22,046 nt of DNA. It comes from Cetobacterium sp. UBA6069. Its GTDB lineage: Bacteria > Fusobacteriota > Fusobacteriia > Fusobacteriales > Fusobacteriaceae. The notes under the pieces were generated by a model, which saw only the letters and a program-made list of their open reading frames with translations, did no database searches and was not told where the DNA came from. Position numbers and translations under genes: made by a program. Positions 15,331 to 22,046 of this stretch are shown piece after piece (position 1 is the first letter of the stretch; each line of letters begins with the position of its first letter). The stretch is taken from positions 29,749 to 51,794 of the forward strand of contig DIXX01000016.1 of NCBI GenBank assembly GCA_002428805.1, in the 5' to 3' direction.

Positions 15331-16630
15331 TATATATTCTTCTTATTTTATTTTCTAGTTTTTTTGGTATCACAAAATCTTTTTCACTTATTTTTTGTAG
15401 AGTATAATAAGGCTTGTTCTTATAATTTTTTCTTTCTCTTTTCTCTTCACAAATCTCTTCTTCTATATCGTTTTCAAACTCAATATAATCCCCAATAAAC
15501 CTATTTATAATTCCTCTAATTTTCTTATTTTTTAAATTTGAACTATCTAACTCTGTGTCACTTCTCCATTCATGATTATCTTTATCATAAACAGCTATGT
15601 AAGGTATTTTATATCCATTTAAAACTTTTATAAATTGAGGTATTATACTTTTACTTCCACATTCGATTATAGAGTAGTTATAATTATATATCCCTATTTT
15701 TTTTGCTAAATAAGAAAGTGCAATTTTATCAGTTTGTCCCTCTACCAAAATAACTTTTTTTGCAAAAAACATCTCACCTCTATCTGGATTTATCCAGTAG
15801 TTCATATTAAAGTTTTTAATTTCATCTCCATTTAAAAGCTTTCCTGTATATTGAAAAACTTTGATCTCACCTCTTATTTTTTTAACTAAACATATAGATC
15901 TATACTGTTTCAATCCCACAAAATAACTTGAATGAGTTTCTAAAATTATTTGTACACCTATTTTAGAAAGTTTTATTAACAACGAATACATCTCTCGACT
16001 TTCTTGAGGATTTAAATGCAGCTCAGGCTCTTCAAATATTAAAAACAAATCAGAAAGCTTTGATTTTATTTTTATTTCATATTCATCTAAACTATACAAA
16101 ATATTTTTTAAAAAACTAAATAAAATCTTTCTCTGTAAACTTTGAGACAATTTATTATTTTTTAAATAAGATAGTTTACTATTTAAATCTTTTATTATTT
16201 GATTATCTAAATTATCTAAAAATATATCCCTCACTCTAAGTAAGCCTTCATAAACTGAATTATCCTTTGAAGTAATAATTGCACCTCTGATTGTAATATA
16301 CTCTTTTTTTAATATTTCTAAATCTATTTCAACTTCTTTTCCGTGCTGAACTACAAAATACTTAATCTCTTCATTTTCTTTTTTCAATAACTTCAATGTT
16401 AAAAAACCTCGATTATTTTTATAACATTTTATTCTTATCTCTATTGCTTTTTTTATATCTTTAAAGTCATCTTTTTTTATTTCATATTCTCCAAAAAAAG
16501 CTGATAAAGCTTTTAAAATACTAGTTTTTCCTCTATTTGATTCTCCAATTAATATCAGTAATTTTTCTATTTCAATATTCACATAGTCTATATTTTGCCA
16601 ATTGGTTATCATTATCTTTTTCATATCCAT
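15326..16630 (-). CDS. OLD-family ATPase with C-terminal TOPRIM nuclease domain
   Basis: This 434-residue protein has the OLD architecture. An SMC/RecF-like AAA domain carries Walker A GESNRGKT (29-36), Walker B LIFEEPELHLNP with Glu200-Glu201, and the ETHSS H-loop (His233). A TOPRIM domain follows, with ILVEGQTDK (Glu297) and YDKD (Asp349, Asp351). OLD proteins are ATP-dependent DNA nucleases, several of them antiviral (P2 OLD, GajA of Gabija). It is shorter than typical class 1 OLD, and the ABC signature (LSQSLQRKI) is weak. The start chosen is the ATG at 16630, 12 bases after AGGAGG; an ATG at 16642 touches that site and is unlikely, and one at 16624 is possible. The first 59 bases lie inside the upstream isoprenoid-synthase-like gene, so translation is coupled. 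No helicase gene is adjacent. Confidence 0.87.
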   Translation of the reverse strand: MDMKKIMITNWQNIDYVNIEIEKLLILIGESNRGKTSILKALSAFFGEYEIKKDDFKDIKKAIEIRIKCYKNNRGFLTLKLLKKENEEIKYFVVQHGKEVEIDLEILKKEYITIRGAIITSKDNSVYEGLLRVRDIFLDNLDNQIIKDLNSKLSYLKNNKLSQSLQRKILFSFLKNILYSLDEYEIKIKSKLSDLFLIFEEPELHLNPQESREMYSLLIKLSKIGVQIILETHSSYFVGLKQYRSICLVKKIRGEIKVFQYTGKLLNGDEIKNFNMNYWINPDRGEMFFAKKVILVEGQTDKIALSYLAKKIGIYNYNYSIIECGSKSIIPQFIKVLNGYKIPYIAVYDKDNHEWRSDTELDSSNLKNKKIRGIINRFIGDYIEFENDIEEEICEEKRERKNYKNKPYYTLQKISEKDFVIPKKLENKIRRIYK

Positions 16631-17552
16631 CTTCTGAATCATCCTCCTGGTCTAATATTTTAGAATATTCTTTCAATCCTCTTAATTGGAATAATTTTTT
16701 TAATATTCTTTTAGCTTCTCTTCTATTTATTGGATATCCATTTTTTTCTAAAACTCTAAAACCGCTATAAGCTTTATCTAAAACCTCTTTCAAATATATT
16801 TCCTCTACAACTTCTTGTGATTCATGAGAATATAATAATTTTGCTTCGTATAGATTGACTTTACCAGCTAATCTATCTTCATCCATGTCAAAAAAATCAT
16901 CTAGAGCCTGCAAAGACATTCCAATCATATATATTGCTTTTGCACTCTCTTCTAACTTTTGATTTTTTTCCACTTCTAATGGCACTTCTAAACTAATTTT
17001 TAAAAGCTCTCCTCCAATACCGTTATGAATATTAGATAGAATATAGTTTTCATCTGGATATACCTTATACTGTTCTCTATCTCTAAGACTTTCACTTCCT
17101 GCAATAATATATATCTTATTAAAAACTTTTTGAGTTAATTCACCATCAAAATCTATTTCTAAGCACGTTTTAGTCAAAAAATTTTGACAAAAAAGCATGA
17201 TTAAACTATTTGAAACCACTGTATTTTTTAACTCATCAATAAAAATTATACCTTTCTTTTCATCATCAATTACATTATCTGTTGAAGTTACAATCTGTCT
17301 CAAATATAAAATAATTTTTCCGTATTTCACTATATTTTTTTTAGATATTTTACTATCAATCATAATAGATAACATTAATAATGTAAAAAAATTCTTTTTA
17401 AATGAATCCATAAAATTTAAATTTTTAAACTCTACTTTAATCTCATTTTGAAACTCTAAGCTTTTTAAATCTTTCTCAACTTCTTTTTGGATCTCTTTTA
17501 AAATATTAAATGAATTTAAAAATAATTTTCCCATTAAAATATGTGTTTTCAT
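16572..17552 (-). CDS. Class I isoprenoid synthase-fold protein, divergent, unknown product
   Basis: This 326-residue helical protein has the two aspartate-rich regions of trans-prenyltransferases in the right order. The first, STDNVIDDEKKG (90-101), has Asn93 in place of the second Asp of DDxxD. The second, LQALDDFFDMDED (214-226), is intact and followed by AGKVNLYEAK, resembling the GK...GK segment after the second motif. HNGIGGELLKISLEVPL (176-192) fits an active-site helix. The N-terminal GGKRxRP motif that binds isopentenyl diphosphate is not visible, so chain elongation is doubtful. Phytoene/squalene synthase-like or terpene cyclase-like activity, or a non-catalytic role, are alternatives. 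The acidic C-terminal tail (DQEDDSEDGYEKDNDN) is encoded by bases that also supply the ribosome binding site and start of the OLD-type gene. AGAGGAGG precedes the ATG. I see no clear promoter in the short leader. Confidence 0.7.
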   Translation of the reverse strand: MKTHILMGKLFLNSFNILKEIQKEVEKDLKSLEFQNEIKVEFKNLNFMDSFKKNFFTLLMLSIMIDSKISKKNIVKYGKIILYLRQIVTSTDNVIDDEKKGIIFIDELKNTVVSNSLIMLFCQNFLTKTCLEIDFDGELTQKVFNKIYIIAGSESLRDREQYKVYPDENYILSNIHNGIGGELLKISLEVPLEVEKNQKLEESAKAIYMIGMSLQALDDFFDMDEDRLAGKVNLYEAKLLYSHESQEVVEEIYLKEVLDKAYSGFRVLEKNGYPINRREAKRILKKLFQLRGLKEYSKILDQEDDSEDGYEKDNDNQLAKYRLCEY

Positions 17553-17620
17553 AGTCCTCCTCTGATGCTAAACATTCACTTTTAAATAAACTACTACTAA
17601 TTTTTCTTTTTCTTTTTTTT

Positions 17621-17655
17621 CTTAAAAAAAAGTGGAGCTATAAACTCCACTAAAA
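17621..17655 (-). terminator. Terminator of gltX
   Basis: On the minus strand AGTGGAG (17651-17645) pairs with CTCCACT (17637-17631), then a run of eight T. It isolates the isoprenoid-synthase-like/OLD pair from gltX transcription. Confidence 0.85.
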
Positions 17656-17662
17656 ATCTAAA

Positions 17663-19174
17663 TTAAATATTGTATAATTTTTTCATTCTTTCTATTCTTG
17701 CTAAAGTTCTATCTCTTCCAATAATAGAAACTAAGTTATATAAATCTGCTCCCTTTGGTAATCCAGTTAATACTGCTCTTAAAGGCATGTAAACTTTTCC
17801 TGGTCCCTCTCCTATTGTATCTAGAGTTTCTTTTAATAAGTCTTTTGCTCTATCAATAGAAATCTCTTCTGATTCTGCAGCTATTTTCTCTTCGAATAAA
17901 TTGATTGATTTTTTTCCAGCTTCATCTTGAATAACTGTATAAAGTCTTTCGATTCCTTTAACTTCTTTCTTATCAGTTTCTTCTGTTACAACTGGTAAAG
18001 TATATTCATCTTTGAAGTATACTTCAGATTGAGCAACAATCTCTTTTATTGTTTGAGCCCCTTCTCTTAAGATATCAACAATTCTTGAAAGTGTTTCAAA
18101 GTCTTTCGCTGTTAATTCTTCTCCGATTAGTCCAGCATTTCTAAAGAATGGTACAGCTAACTCAGTTAACTCTTTTAAATCCTTCATTCTCATGTGTTGG
18201 TTGTTTACCCATCCTAATTTAACTAAGTCAAATACAGGACCTCCTAAAGATACCTTGTCGATATCAAAGTTCTCATTGAACTCTTGTAATGTGAATATCT
18301 CTTTGTTTTCTCCAAATGAGTATCCCATTAATCCTAAGAAGTTTACGATACCCTCTTTTAAGTATCCTTCCTCTTTATACCAGTTTAATGAAACTGGATT
18401 CTTTCTCTTAGATATTTTTGTTCTATCTGAATTTCTAAGTAAAGGCATATGTATGAATTCAGGCTCTTGCCATCCAAACGCCTTATATAATTGAATATGC
18501 TTAGGTGTAGATGCAATCCACTCCTCTGCTCTTATTACATGAGTGATATTCATTAAGTAATCATCTACAACGTTTGCTAAATGATAAGTTGGGAATCCAT
18601 CTCCTTTTAATAAAACTTGGTCATCGATTTTGTTATTTTCAAAAACGATATCCCCTCTTAATCTATCTTTTATGATAGTTTCTCCTTCATAAGGCATCTT
18701 AAGTCTGATTACAAACTCCTCTTTAGCTGCTAATTTAGCTTCTACTTCCTCTTTTGAAAGAGATCTACAGTGTCCATCATATCCTGGAGCTTTTCCCATA
18801 GCTTTTTGTCTTTCTCTTAATTTCTCTAATCTCTCTTGAGTACAGAAGCAGTGGTAAGCTTCTCCTTTTTCAACTAATTTATGAGCATACTCTCCATATA
18901 AATGGAATCTCTCAGATTGTCTGTATGGTCCAGTTGGTCCACCAACATCAGGACCCTCTGCGTAGTCTAATCCTAACCACTTAAGAGCATCAAATATCAT
19001 TTGCTCTGATCCTTCTGTATATCTGTTTTGGTCAGTGTCCTCTATTCTTAGTATAAAGTCTCCACCGTTTTTATAAGCAAAAGCTAAGTTGAATAACGCA
19101 ATGTAAGCTGTTCCTACATGTGGATCTCCTGTTGGAGAAGGTGCGATTCTCGTTCTTACTCTTCTTTCCATCAT
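17663..19174 (-). CDS. gltX: Glutamyl-tRNA synthetase
   Basis: This 503-residue class I aminoacyl-tRNA synthetase attaches glutamate to its tRNA. The N-terminal APSPTGDPHVGT contains the HIGH-equivalent PHVG (18-21), and TKISKRKNP is the KMSKS-equivalent. A CFC...Y...HC arrangement (CFCTQERL, then GYDGHCR) matches the zinc-site pattern of some bacterial GluRS. Two adjacent ATGs (19174 and 19171) follow GGGAGAG; the first is kept. Whether it is discriminating or also charges tRNA-Gln cannot be told here. It has its own strong promoter after prfB and a strong terminator. Confidence 0.96.
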   Translation of the reverse strand: MMERRVRTRIAPSPTGDPHVGTAYIALFNLAFAYKNGGDFILRIEDTDQNRYTEGSEQMIFDALKWLGLDYAEGPDVGGPTGPYRQSERFHLYGEYAHKLVEKGEAYHCFCTQERLEKLRERQKAMGKAPGYDGHCRSLSKEEVEAKLAAKEEFVIRLKMPYEGETIIKDRLRGDIVFENNKIDDQVLLKGDGFPTYHLANVVDDYLMNITHVIRAEEWIASTPKHIQLYKAFGWQEPEFIHMPLLRNSDRTKISKRKNPVSLNWYKEEGYLKEGIVNFLGLMGYSFGENKEIFTLQEFNENFDIDKVSLGGPVFDLVKLGWVNNQHMRMKDLKELTELAVPFFRNAGLIGEELTAKDFETLSRIVDILREGAQTIKEIVAQSEVYFKDEYTLPVVTEETDKKEVKGIERLYTVIQDEAGKKSINLFEEKIAAESEEISIDRAKDLLKETLDTIGEGPGKVYMPLRAVLTGLPKGADLYNLVSIIGRDRTLARIERMKKLYNI

Positions 19175-19206
19175 AATCTCTCCCTTTTTTGTAATTTGTA
19201 CCCTAT

Positions 19207-19235
19207 ATTATAATCCATATATTTAATAATTTCAA
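19207..19235 (-). promoter_or_regulatory. Strong sigma-70 promoter of gltX
   Basis: On the minus strand TTGAAA (19235-19230), exactly 17 bases, TATAAT (19212-19207), 32 bases upstream of the start. No terminator hairpin is seen between prfB and this promoter, so gltX may also receive readthrough. Confidence 0.8.
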
Positions 19236-19244
19236 GATAGCATA

Positions 19245-20349
19245 CTAGTTTTTATTTTTTGACCATCTTAAATAACCATTTATGAAGTCATCGATATCTC
19301 CATCCATAACAGCTCTTATGTTTCCTGATTCCACGGCAGTCCTATGGTCTTTAACCATTGTATAAGGTTGGAATACATATGATCTTATCTGATTTCCCCA
19401 ACCTATATCACTTTGTTCTCCTTGAATTTTTTTTAGTTCTTCCTCTTTCTTTTTCATCTCAATCTCTAAAAGTTTAGATTTTAAAAGTTTCATTGCTGTT
19501 TCTCTATTACTTAATTGTGATCTCTCTCTTTGACAAGTTACAACAACACCAGTCGGTATGTGAGTAATTCTTACTGCCGAATCCGTCATGTTTACGTGTT
19601 GTCCTCCAGCTCCTGAAGCTCTATATGTATCAACTCTTAAATCTCCTGAATCTATCGTTATCTCAACTGTCTCATCAACCTCTGGCATTATATCCACAGA
19701 AGCAAAAGATGTATGTCTTTTTTTATTAGCATCAAAAGGCGATATTCTAACAAGTCTATGAACTCCTTTTTCTCCCTTTAAATATCCATAAGCTCTTGTC
19801 CCTTCAACTAAAAGAGTTATAGATTTTATTCCAACTGAATCTCCAGCCATATAATCCATCTCAGTAACTTTATATCCTCTAGTATTAAACCATCTCATAT
19901 ACATTCTATAAAGCATATCTGCCCAGTCACAAGCCTCTGTTCCTCCTGCTCCTGAGTGAATTGTTACTATTGCATTATTTCCATCATATTCCCCATCTAA
20001 CAACATCTTTGTATCAAAGTTTTCAATGGTTTGCATAAGCTTTGAATGTTTCTCTTCTAGCTCCTCAACAAAATCTTCCTCTCCAGAATCAACAAAATCT
20101 ATCAAAATCTCTTCATCAAAAAACATACTTTCTATAGTTTCAAACTCTTTCACTACATCTTTTTCTTCATTCATCTCTTTTATTATTTTTCCACTAGTTA
20201 ATTTATCATTCCAAAAACCATCTTCTAATGTTTTCTTTTCTAAAGATGCTATCTTTTCTTTTCTAGCATCTAAGTCAAAGAGACCCCCTTATAGCATCAA
20301 TCTGATTTTTAAACTGATTATACTCTCTTTTTAATTCTAAAATATCCAT
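19245..20349 (-). CDS. prfB: Peptide chain release factor 2, expressed by programmed +1 frameshift
   Basis: RF2 recognises UGA and UAA stop codons and triggers peptide release. The gene is read in two frames. Codons 1-24 start at the ATG at 20349 (GGAGG seven bases upstream) and end at CTT followed by an in-frame TGA (20277-20275). Slipping one base gives GAC and a second frame to 19245, for a product of about 367 residues, matching the usual length. The stop-recognition tripeptide SPF (about 203-205) and the catalytic GGQ (about 248-250, within SGAGGQHVN) are intact. A reading from an internal ATG at 20174 would miss the N-terminal domain and is wrong. It lies 17 bases after the NuoE-like gene in the tatD-acpS operon. 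Confidence 0.96.
20275..20289 (-). promoter_or_regulatory. Autoregulatory +1 frameshift site of prfB
   Basis: On the minus strand: the internal Shine-Dalgarno AGGGGG (20289-20284), three bases TCT, slippery CTT, then TGA followed by C. This is the same arrangement as the E. coli prfB site (three-base spacer, CTT TGA C). When RF2 is scarce, slow reading of the TGA favours the shift, giving feedback control. Confidence 0.96.
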
Positions 20350-20366
20350 TTAAACGCCTCCTAAAC

Positions 20367-20786
20367 TTACTTTAAATTCAATAATATTTTTTCTAACTCA
20401 TCTAAGTTTTTGTATGAATAATACTGTTCATTTACTTTTAAAGCTCTACCCTTTGAGCATCTTCCTAAACAGTGTCTTTCATCTATTATAAAACTAACCC
20501 TGTCTTTAATTTCAGCGATTTTTTCTTTTAATCCTGATTGATTACAATTTCTTCCAGTGCATACTTGAACATAAAACTTTGTTCTAGCTTTCTGAAGTTT
20601 GGGATAAAATTTTATTGTACTATCTAATGAAAAAGAAAATACATCTATCTTTTTTGCAACATAGTCTATTACTTCATCAGGTATATATCCCAATTCATCA
20701 ACTACAAAAGATAAAATTTTATAATCATCTTTTTTATTATCTAAATTCTCTATAAAATTATCTAACTCTATATAAAAATCTTTCAT
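20367..20786 (-). CDS. Stand-alone NuoE-like [2Fe-2S] thioredoxin-fold ferredoxin
   Basis: This 139-residue protein has the form of the 24-kDa subunit of complex I (NuoE) or of HndA/HydC-type subunits. The N-terminal helical part includes ILSFVVDELGYIPDEVIDYVAKKI. The thioredoxin-like ferredoxin domain carries the four cluster cysteines in the typical spacing: VCTGRNC (C-x4-C) and RHCLGRC (C-x3-C). It is slightly shorter than NuoE. No NuoF or hydrogenase gene is adjacent; it lies between acpS (one-base TAATG overlap) and prfB. It could supply a trans-acting subunit to an electron-bifurcating complex encoded elsewhere, or act as a free ferredoxin. The fold assignment is firm, the partner unknown. 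Confidence 0.85.
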   Translation of the reverse strand: MKDFYIELDNFIENLDNKKDDYKILSFVVDELGYIPDEVIDYVAKKIDVFSFSLDSTIKFYPKLQKARTKFYVQVCTGRNCNQSGLKEKIAEIKDRVSFIIDERHCLGRCSKGRALKVNEQYYSYKNLDELEKILLNLK

Positions 20787-21151
20787 TACTCCTCCCTCTC
20801 CATTATTATTGCAACTGCAGTTGCATAATCTTTACAATGGGATATTGATATCTCTACAACTACATTTTTCTCTTTTAAATTTCCTAAAAATATTACTTCT
20901 GGTTTGCCTAATGAGTTATTTAATATCTCTATATCGATGAGGTTAAAACCTCTAACTCCTGTTCCTAGAGCTTTTGCAATAGCCTCTTTAGCCGAAAATC
21001 TTCCAGCATAGCTCTCACTTTTTCCACCTTTAGCTTCAATCTGAATTATCTCATTCTCTGTAAAAACACGTTCTTTAAAACCTTTTTTACTTATTGCACT
21101 CTCTATTCTAGATATCTCTACAATATCATTTCCTATCCCTACAAACTTCAT
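20786..21151 (-). CDS. acpS: Holo-[acyl-carrier-protein] synthase
   Basis: This protein of about 121 residues transfers the 4'-phosphopantetheine group from CoA to acyl carrier protein. The GIGNDIVEISRIE motif near the N-terminus and YAGRFSAKEAIAKALGTG (about residues 50-67) hold the magnesium-binding Asp and Glu of the family, and ISISHCKDYATAVAI closes the fold. The ATG at 21151 is chosen; a GTG at 21157 directly follows the tatD stop and would add two residues, and the AGGATAGGTGA context does not fully decide between them. It sits between tatD and the NuoE-like gene with almost no spacing, so it is transcribed with them. Confidence 0.93.
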   Translation of the reverse strand: MKFVGIGNDIVEISRIESAISKKGFKERVFTENEIIQIEAKGGKSESYAGRFSAKEAIAKALGTGVRGFNLIDIEILNNSLGKPEVIFLGNLKEKNVVVEISISHCKDYATAVAIIMEREE

Positions 21152-21157
21152 ATTCAC

Positions 21158-21916
21158 CTATCCTATTTTATAAAGTTTTTTAGCATTCTCTGTTGTTACT
21201 TTTACAACCTCTTCTACTGATATCTCTTTTATTTGAGCTATTTTTTCGGCTACATATTCTACATAGATAGGTTCATTTCTTTTTCCTCTAAATGGTTCTG
21301 GAGTTAAATATGGACAATCTGTTTCTATAACTATTCTATCTAACGGTATCTCTTTTACAACTTCAACTGTCTTTTTTGCATTTTTAAAAGTTAAAGTCCC
21401 ACCTATTCCAAGATAGAATCTATCTACTAAAACTTTTGCAGTTTCTAAAGAACCAGGATAACAATGAATAACTCCACCTATCTCTGGGTACTCTTTCAGT
21501 ATATTAACTGTATCCTCCATGGCATCTCTAGTATGAATAACAACCGGCTTATTAACTCTTTTTGCTAGCTCTAATTGTTTTCTGAATCTATCCTGCTGAA
21601 CTTCTTTTGGTTCTGTCATCCAGTGATAATCCAATCCAATCTCACCTATAGCAACAACCTTAGAATCTTTTGCAATTATCTCTAACTCTTTTTCTAACTC
21701 ATCATTGTATTCAGCTATATCAATAGGATGAACTCCTACTACAGCATATATAAAAGAGTATTCTTTTGCTAACTCTAAACTTTTTTTTGAACTTTTTAAA
21801 TCATATCCTATATTTACACAAAACTCTAATTTATCTTTTATTCTTTCTATGACTTCTGCTCTATCTAAATCAAATTTTTCATTATCTAGATGACAATGTG
21901 TATCAACTAACTTCAT
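21158..21916 (-). CDS. tatD: TatD-family metal-dependent deoxyribonuclease
   Basis: This 252-residue TIM-barrel hydrolase has the full set of TatD metal ligands: THCHLD at residues 6-11, GEIGLDYH, PVVIHTRDA, the HCYPGS histidine and ETDCPYLTPEPFRGKRNEP. Family members are Mg-dependent 3'-5' DNA exonucleases, and some act on D-aminoacylated or other substrates. GAGGTGA precedes the ATG by four bases, with the SD core further upstream. It appears to be the first gene of the tatD-acpS-NuoE-like-prfB operon, with only a promoter-like region upstream. Confidence 0.93.
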   Translation of the reverse strand: MKLVDTHCHLDNEKFDLDRAEVIERIKDKLEFCVNIGYDLKSSKKSLELAKEYSFIYAVVGVHPIDIAEYNDELEKELEIIAKDSKVVAIGEIGLDYHWMTEPKEVQQDRFRKQLELAKRVNKPVVIHTRDAMEDTVNILKEYPEIGGVIHCYPGSLETAKVLVDRFYLGIGGTLTFKNAKKTVEVVKEIPLDRIVIETDCPYLTPEPFRGKRNEPIYVEYVAEKIAQIKEISVEEVVKVTTENAKKLYKIG

Positions 21917-21954
21917 ATTTTCACCTCATATATTTTAACTAAAAATCTCCATAT

Positions 21955-21963
21955 ATTTTATCA
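21955..21963 (-). promoter_or_regulatory. Possible extended -10 promoter of the tatD operon
   Basis: On the minus strand TGATAAAAT (21963-21955) is an extended -10-like element about 38 bases before the tatD start. I see no good -35. The rest of 21964-22046 is AT-rich with no gene visible. Confidence 0.4.
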
Positions 21964-22046
21964 CAATTACAACATATTTTCTATATTCTCCTAATTTCAT
22001 TTTTTATTCTTGTTTTTTTACGAGAAAAGTAAAGATTTTGTTGTTC

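Noticed and set aside
15326-17552. Gabija or PARIS defence system
   Set aside because: The ATPase/TOPRIM protein fits OLD generally, but there is no UvrD-like helicase (GajB) next to it, and ATPase and TOPRIM are fused, unlike the usual AriA/AriB split. The partner is an isoprenoid-synthase-like protein.
17553-17620. Promoter for the isoprenoid-synthase-like/OLD pair
   Set aside because: Only poly-A and A/T-rich sequence without a credible -35/-10 pair; the true promoter could not be placed.
20026-20334. Plus-strand serine/phenylalanine-rich frame antisense to prfB
   Set aside because: Antisense shadow covering the prfB frameshift region, with composition typical of reverse-read acidic codons.
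20270-20349. prfB as a pseudogene broken by a frameshift
   Set aside because: The frame change is the standard programmed site with internal Shine-Dalgarno and CTT-TGA-C, and the remainder of the protein is intact.

Overview
The window is a chromosomal, strongly AT-rich stretch (low-GC third positions, A/T-only spacers) that is almost entirely coding on both strands. The gene mix points to a Gram-negative-type, low-GC anaerobe or fermenter. It has a YkpA-type ABC-F ATPase, an EF-P of the arginine-32 type with its EarP rhamnosyltransferase, two-subunit iron-sulfur fumarase with malic enzyme, paired half-size CHR transporters, and an AsmA-like envelope protein. My best guess is Fusobacteriota (Fusobacterium/Cetobacterium-like). 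That is inference from gene content and composition; no rRNA is present to confirm it.

Layout, left to right. (1) 182-3369, plus strand: a glucose-type PTS EIIA, then the fumarase alpha/beta and malic enzyme operon, closed by a two-way terminator. (2) 3411-5533, minus strand: dapF and an overlapping CNNM/CorC-type membrane protein. (3) 5693-9430, plus strand: a CLC antiporter with a C-terminal RCK_C domain, a FabG-like reductase behind a near-consensus promoter, and an AsmA-like anchored protein whose ribosome binding site abuts a terminator. (4) 9475-9595: small SRP RNA (ffs) with a near-perfect promoter. (5) 9676-12373, minus strand: an OYE-family oxidoreductase, earP and efp in one tight operon. 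(6) 12539-15290, plus strand: an ABC-F ATPase and a tandem pair of CHR (chromate transporter family) halves. (7) 15326-17552, minus strand: an accessory-looking two-gene unit, an isoprenoid-synthase-fold protein translationally coupled to an OLD-type ATPase/TOPRIM protein. (8) 17663-21916, minus strand: tatD, acpS, a stand-alone NuoE-like [2Fe-2S] protein, prfB with its programmed +1 frameshift, and gltX from its own promoter.

Most genes are housekeeping. The parts worth a second look are three. One is the isoprenoid-synthase-like/OLD pair, a possible undescribed two-gene system set off by its own terminators. The second is the ABC-F protein, whose second ATPase site has lost its catalytic glutamate. 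The third is the complete EF-P rhamnosylation module outside its best-studied proteobacterial hosts. No tRNA, rRNA, CRISPR array, insertion sequence or phage gene was seen, and no gene-free stretch exceeds about 250 bases.
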